A DNA stretch of 64,000 nt from NCBI GenBank assembly GCA_025351005.1, contig JANXWS010000003.1, positions 86,990 to 150,989 on the forward strand, written 5' to 3'. The notes under the pieces were generated by a model. The model was not told where the DNA came from. It was given only the letters and a program-made list of their open reading frames with translations, and searched no databases. The translations under genes were made by a program, and so were the position numbers. Source of the DNA: Pseudomonadota bacterium (lineage in GTDB: Bacteria; Pseudomonadota; Gammaproteobacteria; Steroidobacterales; Steroidobacteraceae). Positions 27,901-35,466 of the stretch are shown here, piece by piece; the stretch's first letter is position 1; each line of letters starts with the position of its first letter.

Positions 27901-28430
27901 GTGCCGAACAGCGCCGCGAACAGCGCCATCAGCAGTGCGACCGCGAGCGCCGCGTCGCCGCGCCACGGCGCATCGCCGCCGCCGGCGCCGGTCAGCACGC
28001 CGATGCTGGCGGCGACCGCCTTGTACTGAAGCGCGATGTAGGGCACGACCGCGACGAGCGCCAGCAGCGTGACGAGCGCGGCCAGCGAGCGGCTCTTGCC
28101 GAAGCGCGACGAGATCAGGTCCGCGATCGAGGTGATGTTGCGGGCGCGCGCGACCTCGACCAGGCGTGCGAGCCTGGGCGCGCCGAACAGGAACAGGAGC
28201 GCCGGGCCCAGGTAGATCGGCAGGTAGGCCCAGCCCTCGCGTACCGCCGTGCCGACGGCGCCGAAGAAGGTCCAGCTGGTGCAGTAGACGCCGAGCGCGA
28301 GGCTGTAGATCAGCGGTCGCAGCCGGACGTTCAGCGGGTACACGCGCCGCTGGTCGCCATAAAAGGCGATCGCGAACAGCAGCGCCAGGTACCCGACCGC
28401 GAGCGCCGAGAGCAGCCAACCGGAGAACAT
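24951..28430 (-). CDS. crbS: SLC5-transporter/PAS hybrid sensor histidine kinase, CrbS-like
   Basis: The 1159-aa protein joins a sodium:solute symporter domain of about 13 helices (residues 1-505), a cytoplasmic linker, a PAS domain with a coiled-coil (about 625-780), a HisKA box with H798 (FFAAASHDLLQPLNAA), an HATPase with N-box NYLANAVRYT (909-918) and DTGPGIAEHQ, and a C-terminal receiver with D1037, D1080 and K1131. This is the CrbS/CbrA-type architecture; CrbS with CrbR controls acs. Final phosphotransfer would run H798 to D1080 or directly to CrbR D56. It converges on crbR with an 8-nt gap. A CbrA-like role in histidine or carbon sensing is the main alternative. Confidence 0.88.
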   Translation of the reverse strand: MFSGWLLSALAVGYLALLFAIAFYGDQRRVYPLNVRLRPLIYSLALGVYCTSWTFFGAVGTAVREGWAYLPIYLGPALLFLFGAPRLARLVEVARARNITSIADLISSRFGKSRSLAALVTLLALVAVVPYIALQYKAVAASIGVLTGAGGGDAPWRGDAALAVALLMALFAALFGTRRVDASEHHEGLMLAIAFESLVKLCAFVAVGLYAWRALAPGAGRLWAGVGAMQGTVDINFVGTTLLGAAAIVCLPRQFQVSVVECAEPADLRHARWLFPAYLGLFCLFVLPIAALGTSPAAALTGQPDTLVLTMPMAGGAPWLALLAFLGGLSAATAMVVVASLALATMITNDLLVPALWRSRLAGSVDLGGRILWLRRIVIFGLALLAYGFNRSVETPATLASIGLMVFAAVAQFVPGMVAALAWRGATRQGVLWGLLAGFGLWLYTLLLPQVLGPAHPLLLHGPFGIGWLRPQQLFGFVGIGPVTAGAFSALAANVALLVAISLRRGTTLQERLAAKAFTAPLGSTPLQGPSHARVGDLEALAARIVGPAATRRMLSEHAALMQRPVPRPGDDASRALLQHVERELAGSVGASTARVLLTHALRRRGLEVDEVAELLDETSQELRFSRQLLHATMENVAQGISVVDADMRLVAWNGRYLKMFDYPDDVIHVGRDAADVIRWNALRGECGPGDAEQHVQKRLAYMRSGSAYVIQRERRNGRVYEIRGQPMPGGGYVTTYTDITDFKRTERELLEAKLELEDRVEQRTVELKGSLAAQQVAKRLAEDANSSKTRFFAAASHDLLQPLNAARLFASAFAVQTANDPGLREIALRIDSSMRAAEELLDGLLDVAKLDSGALQPERTAFRLADLLADLERQYAPVAAARQLSLRVRATAEVVCTDRVLLRRILQNYLANAVRYTGRGGILVACRRRGTAVLIRVSDTGPGIAEHQRRAIFAEFTRLERASPWGEKGLGLGLAICERISRLLNHPLDLRSRPGHGSSFGVIVPRAAASAVPAASVAAPADSGARLDGLSVLCVDNEPMILDGMEALLSRWGIRVLKARDAAEARAAHAGGVDIVLADYHLGDGPDGLELLGELRAAADGSLVGALLTADFDGALAARARTLGWPVLRKPVKPAGLRAFLTAAQANRVRAQARAARG

Positions 28431-28599
28431 CGGACCCCCTCCGGCCTGACGTTAGCATGCGGGCGCACCCGGCCGTAGCGGCTGCCGCCGCGCTGCCCGG
28501 CAGCGGCCGGAACCCGGTCGCGACGCGGCCGCGGCCGGTGTGGCGGGAATGCGACGCCGACGACGCGCTACACTTTTGCCGCAGGTTGCCGAGGTCCCC

Positions 28600-29085
28600 A
28601 TGAACGTCGCCCGCGACACGGTCGTCACGATCCACTACACGCTCAGGAACGGCTCGGGCGAGGTGCTCGACAGCTCCGCCGGGGGCGAGCCGCTTGCGTA
28701 CATGCACGGCGGCAGCAACATTGTCGCCGGCCTCGAGGAGGCGCTCGACGGCAGGCCGGTCGGCGACCGTTTCTCGGTCGCGGTGCCGGCGGCGAAGGCC
28801 TACGGCGAACACGACCCGGGACTCGTCCAGCAGGTGCCGCGCCGCGCCTTCCAGGCGGCGGGCGAGGTGCGCAAGGGCATGCGCTTCACCGCGCAGACCG
28901 AGCGCGGCCCGCGCCAGGTGGTCGTCACGCACTTGGCCGGCGACATGGTCACGGTGGACGGCAACCATCCGCTCGCCGGCCAGGCGCTCAGCTTCGACGT
29001 CGAGATCGCGGACGTCAGGGACGCGAGCGCCGAGGAAATCGCCCACGGCCACGTCCACGGCGAGGGCGGTCACCACCACGACTGA
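28600..29085 (+). CDS. slyD: SlyD-type FKBP peptidyl-prolyl isomerase
   Basis: The 161-aa cytoplasmic protein has the SlyD plan: an FKBP half-domain with VVTIHYTLRNGSGEVLDSS (residues 8-26), an insert-in-flap chaperone domain (about 70-130), the return strand GNHPLAGQALSFDVEI, and a His-rich metal-binding tail (149-161, six histidines). SlyD isomerises prolines and delivers nickel to metalloenzymes such as hydrogenases. ATG 28600 is used because homology begins exactly there; the frame extends upstream with basic low-complexity sequence only. Confidence 0.93.
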   Translation: MNVARDTVVTIHYTLRNGSGEVLDSSAGGEPLAYMHGGSNIVAGLEEALDGRPVGDRFSVAVPAAKAYGEHDPGLVQQVPRRAFQAAGEVRKGMRFTAQTERGPRQVVVTHLAGDMVTVDGNHPLAGQALSFDVEIADVRDASAEEIAHGHVHGEGGHHHD

Positions 29086-29092
29086 ACGCGAG

Positions 29093-29112
29093 CGGCGCGC
29101 GGCCGCGCGCCG
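29093..29112. terminator. perfect 20-bp GC palindrome between convergent slyD and ald
   Basis: CGGCGCGCGGCCGCGCGCCG is a perfect palindrome located in the 45-bp gap between two converging genes. It could form a hairpin in either transcript. No T-run follows it on either strand, so strong intrinsic termination is doubtful. Confidence 0.4.
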
Positions 29113-29130
29113 GGCCGGCCGACCCCGCGA

Positions 29131-30246
29131 TCAGCCGTGCGGGAACGTGTAGGGCTGGTACGGCAGGCCCAGGTCGCGCGCCACCGCCTCGAAGGTCAGC
29201 TTGCCGGCGTGCACGTTGAGGCCGCGGGCAAAGCCCGGATCGCGCGCAAGCGCCCGCTGCCAGCCGAGGTCGGCGAGCGCGCGCACATACGGCAGGGTGG
29301 AGTTGGTGAGCGCGAACGTCGAGGTGCGGGGCACCGCTCCCGGCATGTTGGTCACGCAGTAGTGCACCACGCCGTCGACGACGTAGGTCGGCGAGGCGTG
29401 CGTGGTCGGCTGGCTGGTCTCGAAGCAGCCGCCCTGGTCGATTGCGATGTCGACCAGCACGGTACCAGCCTTCATGCGCTTCACCATCTCGCGGGTCACG
29501 AGCTTGGGCGCCGCGGCGCCGGCGACCAGCACCGCGCCGATGACGAGGTCGGCGTCGAGCACCAGCCGCTCGATCGCGGCGGCCGTCGAGTAGACGGTCT
29601 TGATGCTGCTGCCGAACTGCACGGCGAGCTCGCGCAGCCGCTTCGACGAGCGGTCGACGATGGTGACGTCGGCCTGCATGCCGACCGCCATCTCGGCCGC
29701 GTGCGTGCCCGACACGCCGCCGCCGATGATGACCACCCGGGCCGGGGGCACGCCCGGCACGCCGCCGAGCAGCACGCCGCAGCCGCCGTTCGCCTTCTGC
29801 AGCGAGGTCGCGCCGACCTGCACCGACATGCGGCCGGCCACCTCGCTCATCGGCGTCAGCAGCGGCAGGCTGCCATCCGCGGCGGTCACCGTCTCGTAGG
29901 CGATCGCGGTCGCACCGGAAGCGATCAACGCCTCGGCCTGCGCCCGGTCGGCCGCCAGGTGCAGGTAGGTAAACAGGACCTGGCCCGCATGCAGCATCCG
30001 GCACTCGGCCGCCTGCGGCTCCTTGACCTTGACGATCAGCTCCGAGGCGGCGAACACGTCCTTCGCGGTCGCGAGGATGCGCGCGCCGACGGCCTGGTAC
30101 TCGGCGTCGCCGATGCCGACGCCATCGCCCGCCTGCGACTCGACGCCGACCTCGTGGCCGGCGGCGACCAGCTCGCGCACGCCCGCCGGCGTGAGCCCGA
30201 CGCGGTACTCGTGGACCTTGATCTCCTTCGGCACACCGATGCGCAT
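29131..30246 (-). CDS. ald: alanine dehydrogenase
   Basis: The 371-aa enzyme reversibly converts L-alanine and NAD+ to pyruvate, NH3 and NADH. Catalytic residues are all at canonical numbers: R15, K75, H96 and D270, with the NAD motif GGGVSG at 175-180. ATG 30246 begins MRIGVPKEI, the family N-terminus; the frame continues upstream only as non-homologous sequence. It is divergent from an Lrp-type regulator across 135 bp, the usual arrangement for local control of ald by alanine. It also lies near alr, so D-alanine could be funnelled to pyruvate. Confidence 0.95.
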   Translation of the reverse strand: MRIGVPKEIKVHEYRVGLTPAGVRELVAAGHEVGVESQAGDGVGIGDAEYQAVGARILATAKDVFAASELIVKVKEPQAAECRMLHAGQVLFTYLHLAADRAQAEALIASGATAIAYETVTAADGSLPLLTPMSEVAGRMSVQVGATSLQKANGGCGVLLGGVPGVPPARVVIIGGGVSGTHAAEMAVGMQADVTIVDRSSKRLRELAVQFGSSIKTVYSTAAAIERLVLDADLVIGAVLVAGAAAPKLVTREMVKRMKAGTVLVDIAIDQGGCFETSQPTTHASPTYVVDGVVHYCVTNMPGAVPRTSTFALTNSTLPYVRALADLGWQRALARDPGFARGLNVHAGKLTFEAVARDLGLPYQPYTFPHG

Positions 30247-30334
30247 CGTGATACCCCTGAGGTCGTGGACGGACCACTGTAGCGAGCGCACGCGCGCAGC
30301 CTCTTGCAAACGCAGCGCAGCAAACGGCGCTTTC

Positions 30335-30354
30335 CAGCAAGATTCTGCTATAAT
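30335..30354 (+). promoter_or_regulatory. extended -10 promoter overlapping an Lrp-like imperfect palindrome
   Basis: TATAAT at 30349-30354 is preceded by TG at 30346-30347, an extended -10 element reading towards the Lrp-type regulator. The sequence AGCA (336-339) to TGCT (346-349) is an imperfect palindrome that resembles the A/T-centred sites of Lrp-family regulators and overlaps this promoter, which would fit autoregulation and control of the divergent ald gene. No good -35 hexamer was seen. Confidence 0.5.
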
Positions 30355-30381
30355 ATTTGCATTACACGCAAGGATCTGCCG

Positions 30382-30843
30382 ATGGAGCTGGACCGCTACG
30401 ACCGCGCGCTGCTGCAGGCGCTGCAGCGCGAGGGCCGCATCACGAACAGCGAACTGGCGGCGCGCGTCAGCCTGTCGGAGTCCGCGTGCCTCAGGCGCAT
30501 GCGCGCGCTCGAGGCGACCGGCCTGATCGAGGGCTATGCAGCCATCCTGAACGAGCAGAAGGCCGGCCTCGGGGTCAACGTCTTTGTCAGCATCACGCTC
30601 GTCGGCCAGGAGCGCACCGACCTCGCGGCCTTCGAACAGGCCGTCCGCAAGGTGCCCGAGGTCATGGAGTGCTACCTGATGTCGGGCGAGTACGACTACC
30701 TGCTGCGCGTCGTGGTCGCGGACACGGCCGACTTCGAACGCGTCCACAGCCGCCACCTGACCAGCCTGCCGCACGTGGCACGGGTGCATTCGAGCTTCGC
30801 GCTCCGCGCCGTGCAGAAGTCGCGCGAGCTCCCGGTTCGCTGA
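30382..30843 (+). CDS. Lrp/AsnC-family transcriptional regulator (probable ald regulator)
   Basis: The 153-aa protein has an AsnC-type helix-turn-helix at residues about 5-60 (DRYDRALLQALQREGRITNS, then LSESACLRRMRALE) and a C-terminal RAM ligand-binding domain (about 70-145, with VMECYLMSGEYDYLLRVVV). This group includes AldR/Lrp proteins that sense alanine or other amino acids. ATG 30382 is preceded by AAGGA and starts at the conserved MELDRYD. Divergent placement from ald makes that gene the likely target. Confidence 0.9.
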   Translation: MELDRYDRALLQALQREGRITNSELAARVSLSESACLRRMRALEATGLIEGYAAILNEQKAGLGVNVFVSITLVGQERTDLAAFEQAVRKVPEVMECYLMSGEYDYLLRVVVADTADFERVHSRHLTSLPHVARVHSSFALRAVQKSRELPVR

Positions 30844-30890
30844 GGCGGCGGATTCCGGCGCGGCGCGCGGCCGTGTATCCTTGCGATCAC

Positions 30891-30977
30891 TTGCTGGGGT
30901 GGCCCGCCCGGGGGCCTGAGACGCGGTAGCGCCGCGAACCCTTTGAACCTGATCCGGTTAGTACCGGCGTAGGGAGC
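30891..30977 (+). ncRNA. TPP riboswitch (THI element)
   Basis: The leader of the TonB receptor gene matches the thiamine pyrophosphate aptamer: GGGGTGGCCCG at 30896-30906, CTGAGA at 30916-30921, then ACCCTTTGAACCTGATCCGG (30938-30957), followed by GTTAGTACCGGCGTAGGGA to 30975. The closing P1 helix can pair TTGC at 30891-30894 with GCAA at 30978-30981, which includes the A of the start codon. The AGGGAG at the 3' end of the aptamer (30971-30976) is also the ribosome site for ATG 30981, so TPP binding should block translation directly without a separate expression platform. Confidence 0.93.
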
Positions 30978-30980
30978 GCA

Positions 30981-33179
30981 ATGATCCTGCCGACCGTTGC
31001 CGTCCGCCGCGCCGTAGCACCAGCGCTGCTGCTCCCCGCACTCGCGCTCTTTGGCGGCGCGCCGGCACGCGGCGCCGAGGGCGACCTCGGCGAGGTGCTC
31101 GTGACTGCGGCGCTCCGTCCCCTGCCCGCCTCCGCCCTCGCCGCGAGCGTGACCGTGCTCGACGGGGCCACGTTGCAGGACGCCGGGCGCCAGCACCTCG
31201 AGGACGTGCTCGCGCTGGTGCCGAACCTGAACTGGGCCGGCGACACGGCACGACCGCGTTACCTGCAGCTGCGCGGCATCGGCGAGCTGGAGCAGTACCA
31301 GGGCGCGCCGAACCCCTCGGTCGGCTTCCTGATCGACGACATCGACTTCAGCGGGCTCGGCTCGGCCGCAACCCTGTTCGACGTCGACCGCATCGAGGTG
31401 CTGCGCGGCCCGCAGGGTACGCGCTACGGCGCCAACGCGCTCGCCGGGCTGATCTACGTGACGAGCGCAGCGCCCGAGGACCGCGACGGCGCCCGCATCG
31501 AGGTCGGCGCCGGCGACTACAACACGAGGAGCGTCGGCGCGGTGCTGACGGGGCCCGTGGGCGCGCTCGACTCGGCGTTCCGGCTCGCCGTGCAGCGCGA
31601 GACTTCCGACGGCTTCTACCGCAACGTCTACCTCGGTCGCGAGGACACCAACAACCGCGACGAGCTGACGCTGCGCGGCCGCTGGCGGTTCCAGCCATCC
31701 GAGCGGCTGCGCATCGACCTCGCGGCGCTGCACGTGCAGATCGACGACGGCTACGACGCGTTCGCGCCGGACAACACGCGCAGCACGCATTCGGACCAGC
31801 CGGGCGTCGACGCGCAGCACTCGACCGGCGTCGCGCTCAAGGTCGCCTACGCGGCCCCGGACGCCGCGACGCTGACGGGCATCGCCACCTACGCCGAGAC
31901 GCGCGTCAAGTACGGCTTCGACGGCGACTGGGGCAATCCGCAGTACTGGGCGCCGTACGTCAACAGCTTCACCGAGTTGCAGTACCGCCATCGGCACACG
32001 GCGAGCGTCGAGCTCAGGCTCGGGACCTCGCCCGAGCGCGGGCTCGCGTGGCTCGTCGGCGCCTACGCGCAGCAGCTGCGCGAGACGCTCGACGACGCGA
32101 GTGCCGGCAACTCGTACGATCCGCTCAACGGCGCCTATGCCCAGGACACGGTCGTCGACAGCGCCTACCGGGCGCGCAACGTGGCGCTCTTCGGCATGCT
32201 CGACGGCGACCTCGGCCGGCGCCTGCGCTGGTCGCTCGGCCTGCGCGGCGAGACGCGCCGGGCCGACTATCAGGACCTGACCCACGACTTCATCGCCGGC
32301 ACCGTCCTCGGCAACAACTTCGGGCCCAGCGACCGTCTGTGGGGCGGGCACGGCTCCCTGACCTACCGCCTGGCGCCCGCCTCGAGCCTGTACATGCAGA
32401 TCGCACGCGGCTACAAGGCGGGCGGCTTCAACCTGAGCCAGGGGCTGCAGCCCGACCAGATCCTGTTTCGGCCGGAGGCCGACTGGAACGTGGAGGCCGG
32501 CTACAAGGCGACCTCGCCCGACCGCGCGCTCAGCCTGACCGCGGACCTGTTCTGGCTCGATCGCAGCGACGCGCAGATCAAGACCAGCCAGCAGAGCGAC
32601 CCGACCAACCCCAACACGTTCATCTACTACACCGGCAACGCCCGGCGCGGCCGCGACTACGGCGCCGAGGGCTCGCTCCGCTGGCAGCTGCTGCCGCGGC
32701 TGTCGCTCGGCGGGGCACTCGGCCTGCTGCGGACCTCGTTCGAGGATCTCGCCGGGGTCGGCGCCGCGGGCACCACGAGCGTGTCACGCGAGCTCGCCAA
32801 CGCGCCGCACTGGCAGGCGGCCGTCGACGCCGCATATCGCGCGCCGGGCGGCGCGTTCGCGCGGCTCGACGTCACCGGCATGGGCGCCTACTACTTCGAC
32901 CTGCCGCCGAACCCGACCCGCTCTCGTCCGTACGGCCTCGTCAACAGCCGCATCGGCTGGGAGTCCGCGCGCTGGTCCGTGTCGCTGTGGGGCCGCAACC
33001 TGCTCAACCGCGACTACCCGGTGCGCGGCTTCTACTTCGGGCTCGAGCCACCTTACTACCCGAACAAGCTGTACCTGCAGCTCGGCGACCCGCGCACGGT
33101 CGGCTTGAGCGTGGTCCTGCGCATCGGCGGCGAGGCGGACGGCCGCGGACGTCAACCGGCCGCCGGCGCCTCGCGGTAG
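30981..33179 (+). CDS. TPP-riboswitch-controlled TonB-dependent receptor (probable thiamine transporter)
   Basis: The 732-aa outer-membrane receptor has a signal peptide (residues 1-33), a TonB-box-like GEVLVTAALRP, a plug domain ending VEVLRGPQGTRYGANALAG-like sequence, and a beta-barrel with RGYKAGGFN near 475. A riboswitch for thiamine pyrophosphate directly upstream makes thiamine or a precursor the likely cargo. After the last barrel strand (TVGLSVVLRIG) the frame continues about 20 hydrophilic residues instead of ending in an aromatic residue, and this tail overlaps the 3' end of alr by 28 nt. Confidence 0.88.
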   Translation: MILPTVAVRRAVAPALLLPALALFGGAPARGAEGDLGEVLVTAALRPLPASALAASVTVLDGATLQDAGRQHLEDVLALVPNLNWAGDTARPRYLQLRGIGELEQYQGAPNPSVGFLIDDIDFSGLGSAATLFDVDRIEVLRGPQGTRYGANALAGLIYVTSAAPEDRDGARIEVGAGDYNTRSVGAVLTGPVGALDSAFRLAVQRETSDGFYRNVYLGREDTNNRDELTLRGRWRFQPSERLRIDLAALHVQIDDGYDAFAPDNTRSTHSDQPGVDAQHSTGVALKVAYAAPDAATLTGIATYAETRVKYGFDGDWGNPQYWAPYVNSFTELQYRHRHTASVELRLGTSPERGLAWLVGAYAQQLRETLDDASAGNSYDPLNGAYAQDTVVDSAYRARNVALFGMLDGDLGRRLRWSLGLRGETRRADYQDLTHDFIAGTVLGNNFGPSDRLWGGHGSLTYRLAPASSLYMQIARGYKAGGFNLSQGLQPDQILFRPEADWNVEAGYKATSPDRALSLTADLFWLDRSDAQIKTSQQSDPTNPNTFIYYTGNARRGRDYGAEGSLRWQLLPRLSLGGALGLLRTSFEDLAGVGAAGTTSVSRELANAPHWQAAVDAAYRAPGGAFARLDVTGMGAYYFDLPPNPTRSRPYGLVNSRIGWESARWSVSLWGRNLLNRDYPVRGFYFGLEPPYYPNKLYLQLGDPRTVGLSVVLRIGGEADGRGRQPAAGASR

Positions 33180-34252
33180 CGGCGCGGCAGCCGGCTCGAG
33201 AGCCGCGTCAGGATCTCGTAGCCGATCGTGCCGGCGAGCTCCGCGGCCGCCTCGAGCGGCACGCCGCCGCCGAGCAGGTCGACGCCATCGCCGACGGCGA
33301 GCGCACCGTCCGGGAGGCCCGTGACGTCGAGCGTGGTCAGGTCCATCGACACCCGCCCCACGACCGGCACGCGCCGTCCGGACGCGAACGCAAAGCCGCA
33401 ATTACCGAGCGCGCGCGGGTAACCGTCGGCGTAGCCGGCGCCGACCGTCGCGATCCGGCAGGGTCCGTCGGCCCGCCAGCTCGCCCCGTAGCCGACGGTC
33501 GCGCCCGGGGCGACGGTGCGGATCTGCAGCACGCGCGCCTCGAGGCGCACGACCTCGCGGAGCCCGTCCGGACGATCGGGGAATGGCCGGCCGCCGTAGA
33601 GGGCGAGCCCGGGCCGCACCAGGTCACCGCGGAACTCCCCGTCAAGCAAGGTGCCGGCGGAGTTGCCGATGCTGGTCGGAGCCTCCGGCAGCCGGGCCCG
33701 CAGCGCCGCGAAGCGCTGGAGCTGCAGCCGGTTGAGCGGGTGGCCGGGCTCCTCGGCGCAGGCCAGGTGCGTCATCACGAGCGCGAGCCCGAGGCCACGC
33801 ATGAGCCGGTCGGCGGCGACCAGCGCCTCCACGTCGGCCGCGTCGAGGCCTGCGCGCATCATGCCGGTGTCGAGCTGGAGCGCAGCCGGCGCACGGCCGG
33901 CGGCGCCGACCCACTCGGCGACCTCGGCGACGGTGTTCAGCACCGGTATCAGCCGCGCCGCGACGCAGCCCTCGACCGCGCCGGCAGCACCCTCGAGCAC
34001 GTAGACGCGCACGGCAGGCAGCAGCGCCCGCAACTCGAGGCCCTCGGCCATCGAGGTCACGAAGAACGTGTCGCAGCCAGCCGCCGCGAGACAGCCGGCG
34101 ACGGGACCCACTCCGAGGCCGTAGGCGTTTGCCTTGACGACCGCGGCGACGCCGGCGGGAGCGGCAATCCGGCCGAGCGTGCGGAAGTTGTCGGCCAGCG
34201 CCTCCAGGTCGACATGCAGGACGGCCGGCGGTGCGTACGGGAACTCGTTCAA
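33152..34252 (-). CDS. alr: alanine racemase
   Basis: The 366-aa PLP enzyme interconverts L- and D-alanine for peptidoglycan. PLP-binding lysine K40 lies in VVKANAYGLG and the opposing catalytic tyrosine Y255 in VGYGASWR, both at family-typical positions; CVGRVSMD-like sequence VVGRVSMDLTTLDVT follows. Length is typical for Alr. The 3' end overlaps the converging TonB receptor gene by 28 nt. Nearby ald could oxidise the L-alanine produced from D-alanine. Confidence 0.95.
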   Translation of the reverse strand: MNEFPYAPPAVLHVDLEALADNFRTLGRIAAPAGVAAVVKANAYGLGVGPVAGCLAAAGCDTFFVTSMAEGLELRALLPAVRVYVLEGAAGAVEGCVAARLIPVLNTVAEVAEWVGAAGRAPAALQLDTGMMRAGLDAADVEALVAADRLMRGLGLALVMTHLACAEEPGHPLNRLQLQRFAALRARLPEAPTSIGNSAGTLLDGEFRGDLVRPGLALYGGRPFPDRPDGLREVVRLEARVLQIRTVAPGATVGYGASWRADGPCRIATVGAGYADGYPRALGNCGFAFASGRRVPVVGRVSMDLTTLDVTGLPDGALAVGDGVDLLGGGVPLEAAAELAGTIGYEILTRLSSRLPRRYREAPAAG

Positions 34253-34383
34253 GCAGCGATCCAGGGCCCCGGGCGGTGGCTCGGCAGTCTACGGACTCCC
34301 AGGGTCCGGCGGGACGGCGGTTTTGGCGGTGGGCCGGCGTCTGCTAGCGTAGGCACCCGACCGTATGTCCGCCGGAGCCCGCG

Positions 34384-34761
34384 ATGAACGCCCAGACCGA
34401 AGCCCGCTTCGATGCCACCAGCCTCTACCGCGAGGAGAGCTATACGGACCGTCGGGTCGGCACCCTGCGCGTGCTCGTGCCGGTCAAGACCGACGGCGCC
34501 GTCGACCCGGCGCGCGCGACGGTTTACGTCGGCCAGATCTCGGTCATGACGCCGATGGGCACGCTGCCGATCAGCTTCGAGATCGACAGCCCCACGCTCG
34601 CCGGCGCGATCGAGAAGTTCGCCGAGGGCGCGCGCGTCGCGGTCGACGACACGATGCGGGAACTGCAGCAGCTGCGGCGCGAGACCGCGTCCGGGATCGT
34701 CATTCCCGAACCCGGGAGCGTGCCGCCGCCGGCTCCCGGCGGCCGCATCCGGTTGCCGTGA
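34384..34761 (+). CDS. conserved protein of unknown function (125 aa)
   Basis: I do not recognise a named family. The protein is acidic and soluble-looking, with two beta-rich stretches (VGTLRVLVPV and ATVYVGQISVMTPMGTLPISFEI) followed by an amphipathic helix (LAGAIEKFAEGARVAVDDTMRELQQL) and a Pro-rich tail. There is no signal peptide or membrane helix. ATG with GGAG upstream. It starts the plus-strand run leading to modB (16-nt gap), so it may be co-expressed with the molybdate transporter. It is too short and lacks an export signal to be ModA. Confidence 0.6.
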   Translation: MNAQTEARFDATSLYREESYTDRRVGTLRVLVPVKTDGAVDPARATVYVGQISVMTPMGTLPISFEIDSPTLAGAIEKFAEGARVAVDDTMRELQQLRRETASGIVIPEPGSVPPPAPGGRIRLP

Positions 34762-34777
34762 CGGCGCCGGCGCGGCC

Positions 34778-35464
34778 GTGCTGACCGCGGCGGAACTCGA
34801 GGCGCTGCGGGTCAGCCTCATCGTCGCCGCCGAGAGCGTTGCCTGCAGCCTGCCGCTCGCCATTGCCATCGCCTGGCTGCTGGTGCGCGCCCGCTTCGCC
34901 GGCCGCCCGCTGCTCGACGCGTTCGTGCACCTGCCGCTGGTACTACCGCCGGTCGTGGTCGGGTACCTGCTGCTGCTGGCCTTCGGCGTCCGCGGGCCGA
35001 TCGGCGCCTGGCTGCATGCGAGCTTCGGGATACGGCTCGCATTCACGACCGCGGGCGCCGCGCTCGCCACCGCCGTCATGAGCTTCCCGCTGATGGTGCG
35101 GGCGATCCGCCTGTCGCTCGAGGGCGTGCACCCGGGGCTGGAGGAGGCGGCGCGGACGCTGGGCGCCGGCCAGATCGACCGCTTCCTGAGCGTGACCCTG
35201 CCGTTGATGGCGCCCGGCATCCTGGCAGGCGCCGTCACGGCATTCGCCGCCGGGCTCGGCGAGTTCGGCGCCGTGATCACCTTCGCCGCAAACATCCCCG
35301 GCGCGACGCGCACGCTGCCGCTCGCGCTCTATACCGCGATCCAGTCGCCGGACGGTGATGTCGCGGCGGCGCGGCTCGCGGCGCTGTCGTTCGCGCTCGG
35401 CCTCGCCGGCCTCGTGGCCGCCGAGCTGCTCGCGCGGCGCCTGCGCGCGCGCCTCGGTCCCTGA
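34778..35464 (+). CDS. modB: molybdate ABC transporter permease
   Basis: The 228-aa inner-membrane protein has five to six hydrophobic helices and the ABC-permease EAA loop EEAARTLGAGQIDRFLSVTLP (split here; residues about 124-145), together with the ModB-type C-terminal half GLGEFGAVITFAANIPG. It forms the channel of a molybdate importer with ModC. GTG start at 34778. modC follows with a 2-nt gap. No periplasmic binding protein gene (modA) is present next to it. Confidence 0.9.
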   Translation: MLTAAELEALRVSLIVAAESVACSLPLAIAIAWLLVRARFAGRPLLDAFVHLPLVLPPVVVGYLLLLAFGVRGPIGAWLHASFGIRLAFTTAGAALATAVMSFPLMVRAIRLSLEGVHPGLEEAARTLGAGQIDRFLSVTLPLMAPGILAGAVTAFAAGLGEFGAVITFAANIPGATRTLPLALYTAIQSPDGDVAAARLAALSFALGLAGLVAAELLARRLRARLGP

Positions 35465-35466
35465 CG

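Noticed and set aside
34384..34761. ModA binding protein
   Set aside because: Only 125 aa, no signal peptide and no periplasmic-binding-protein pattern.
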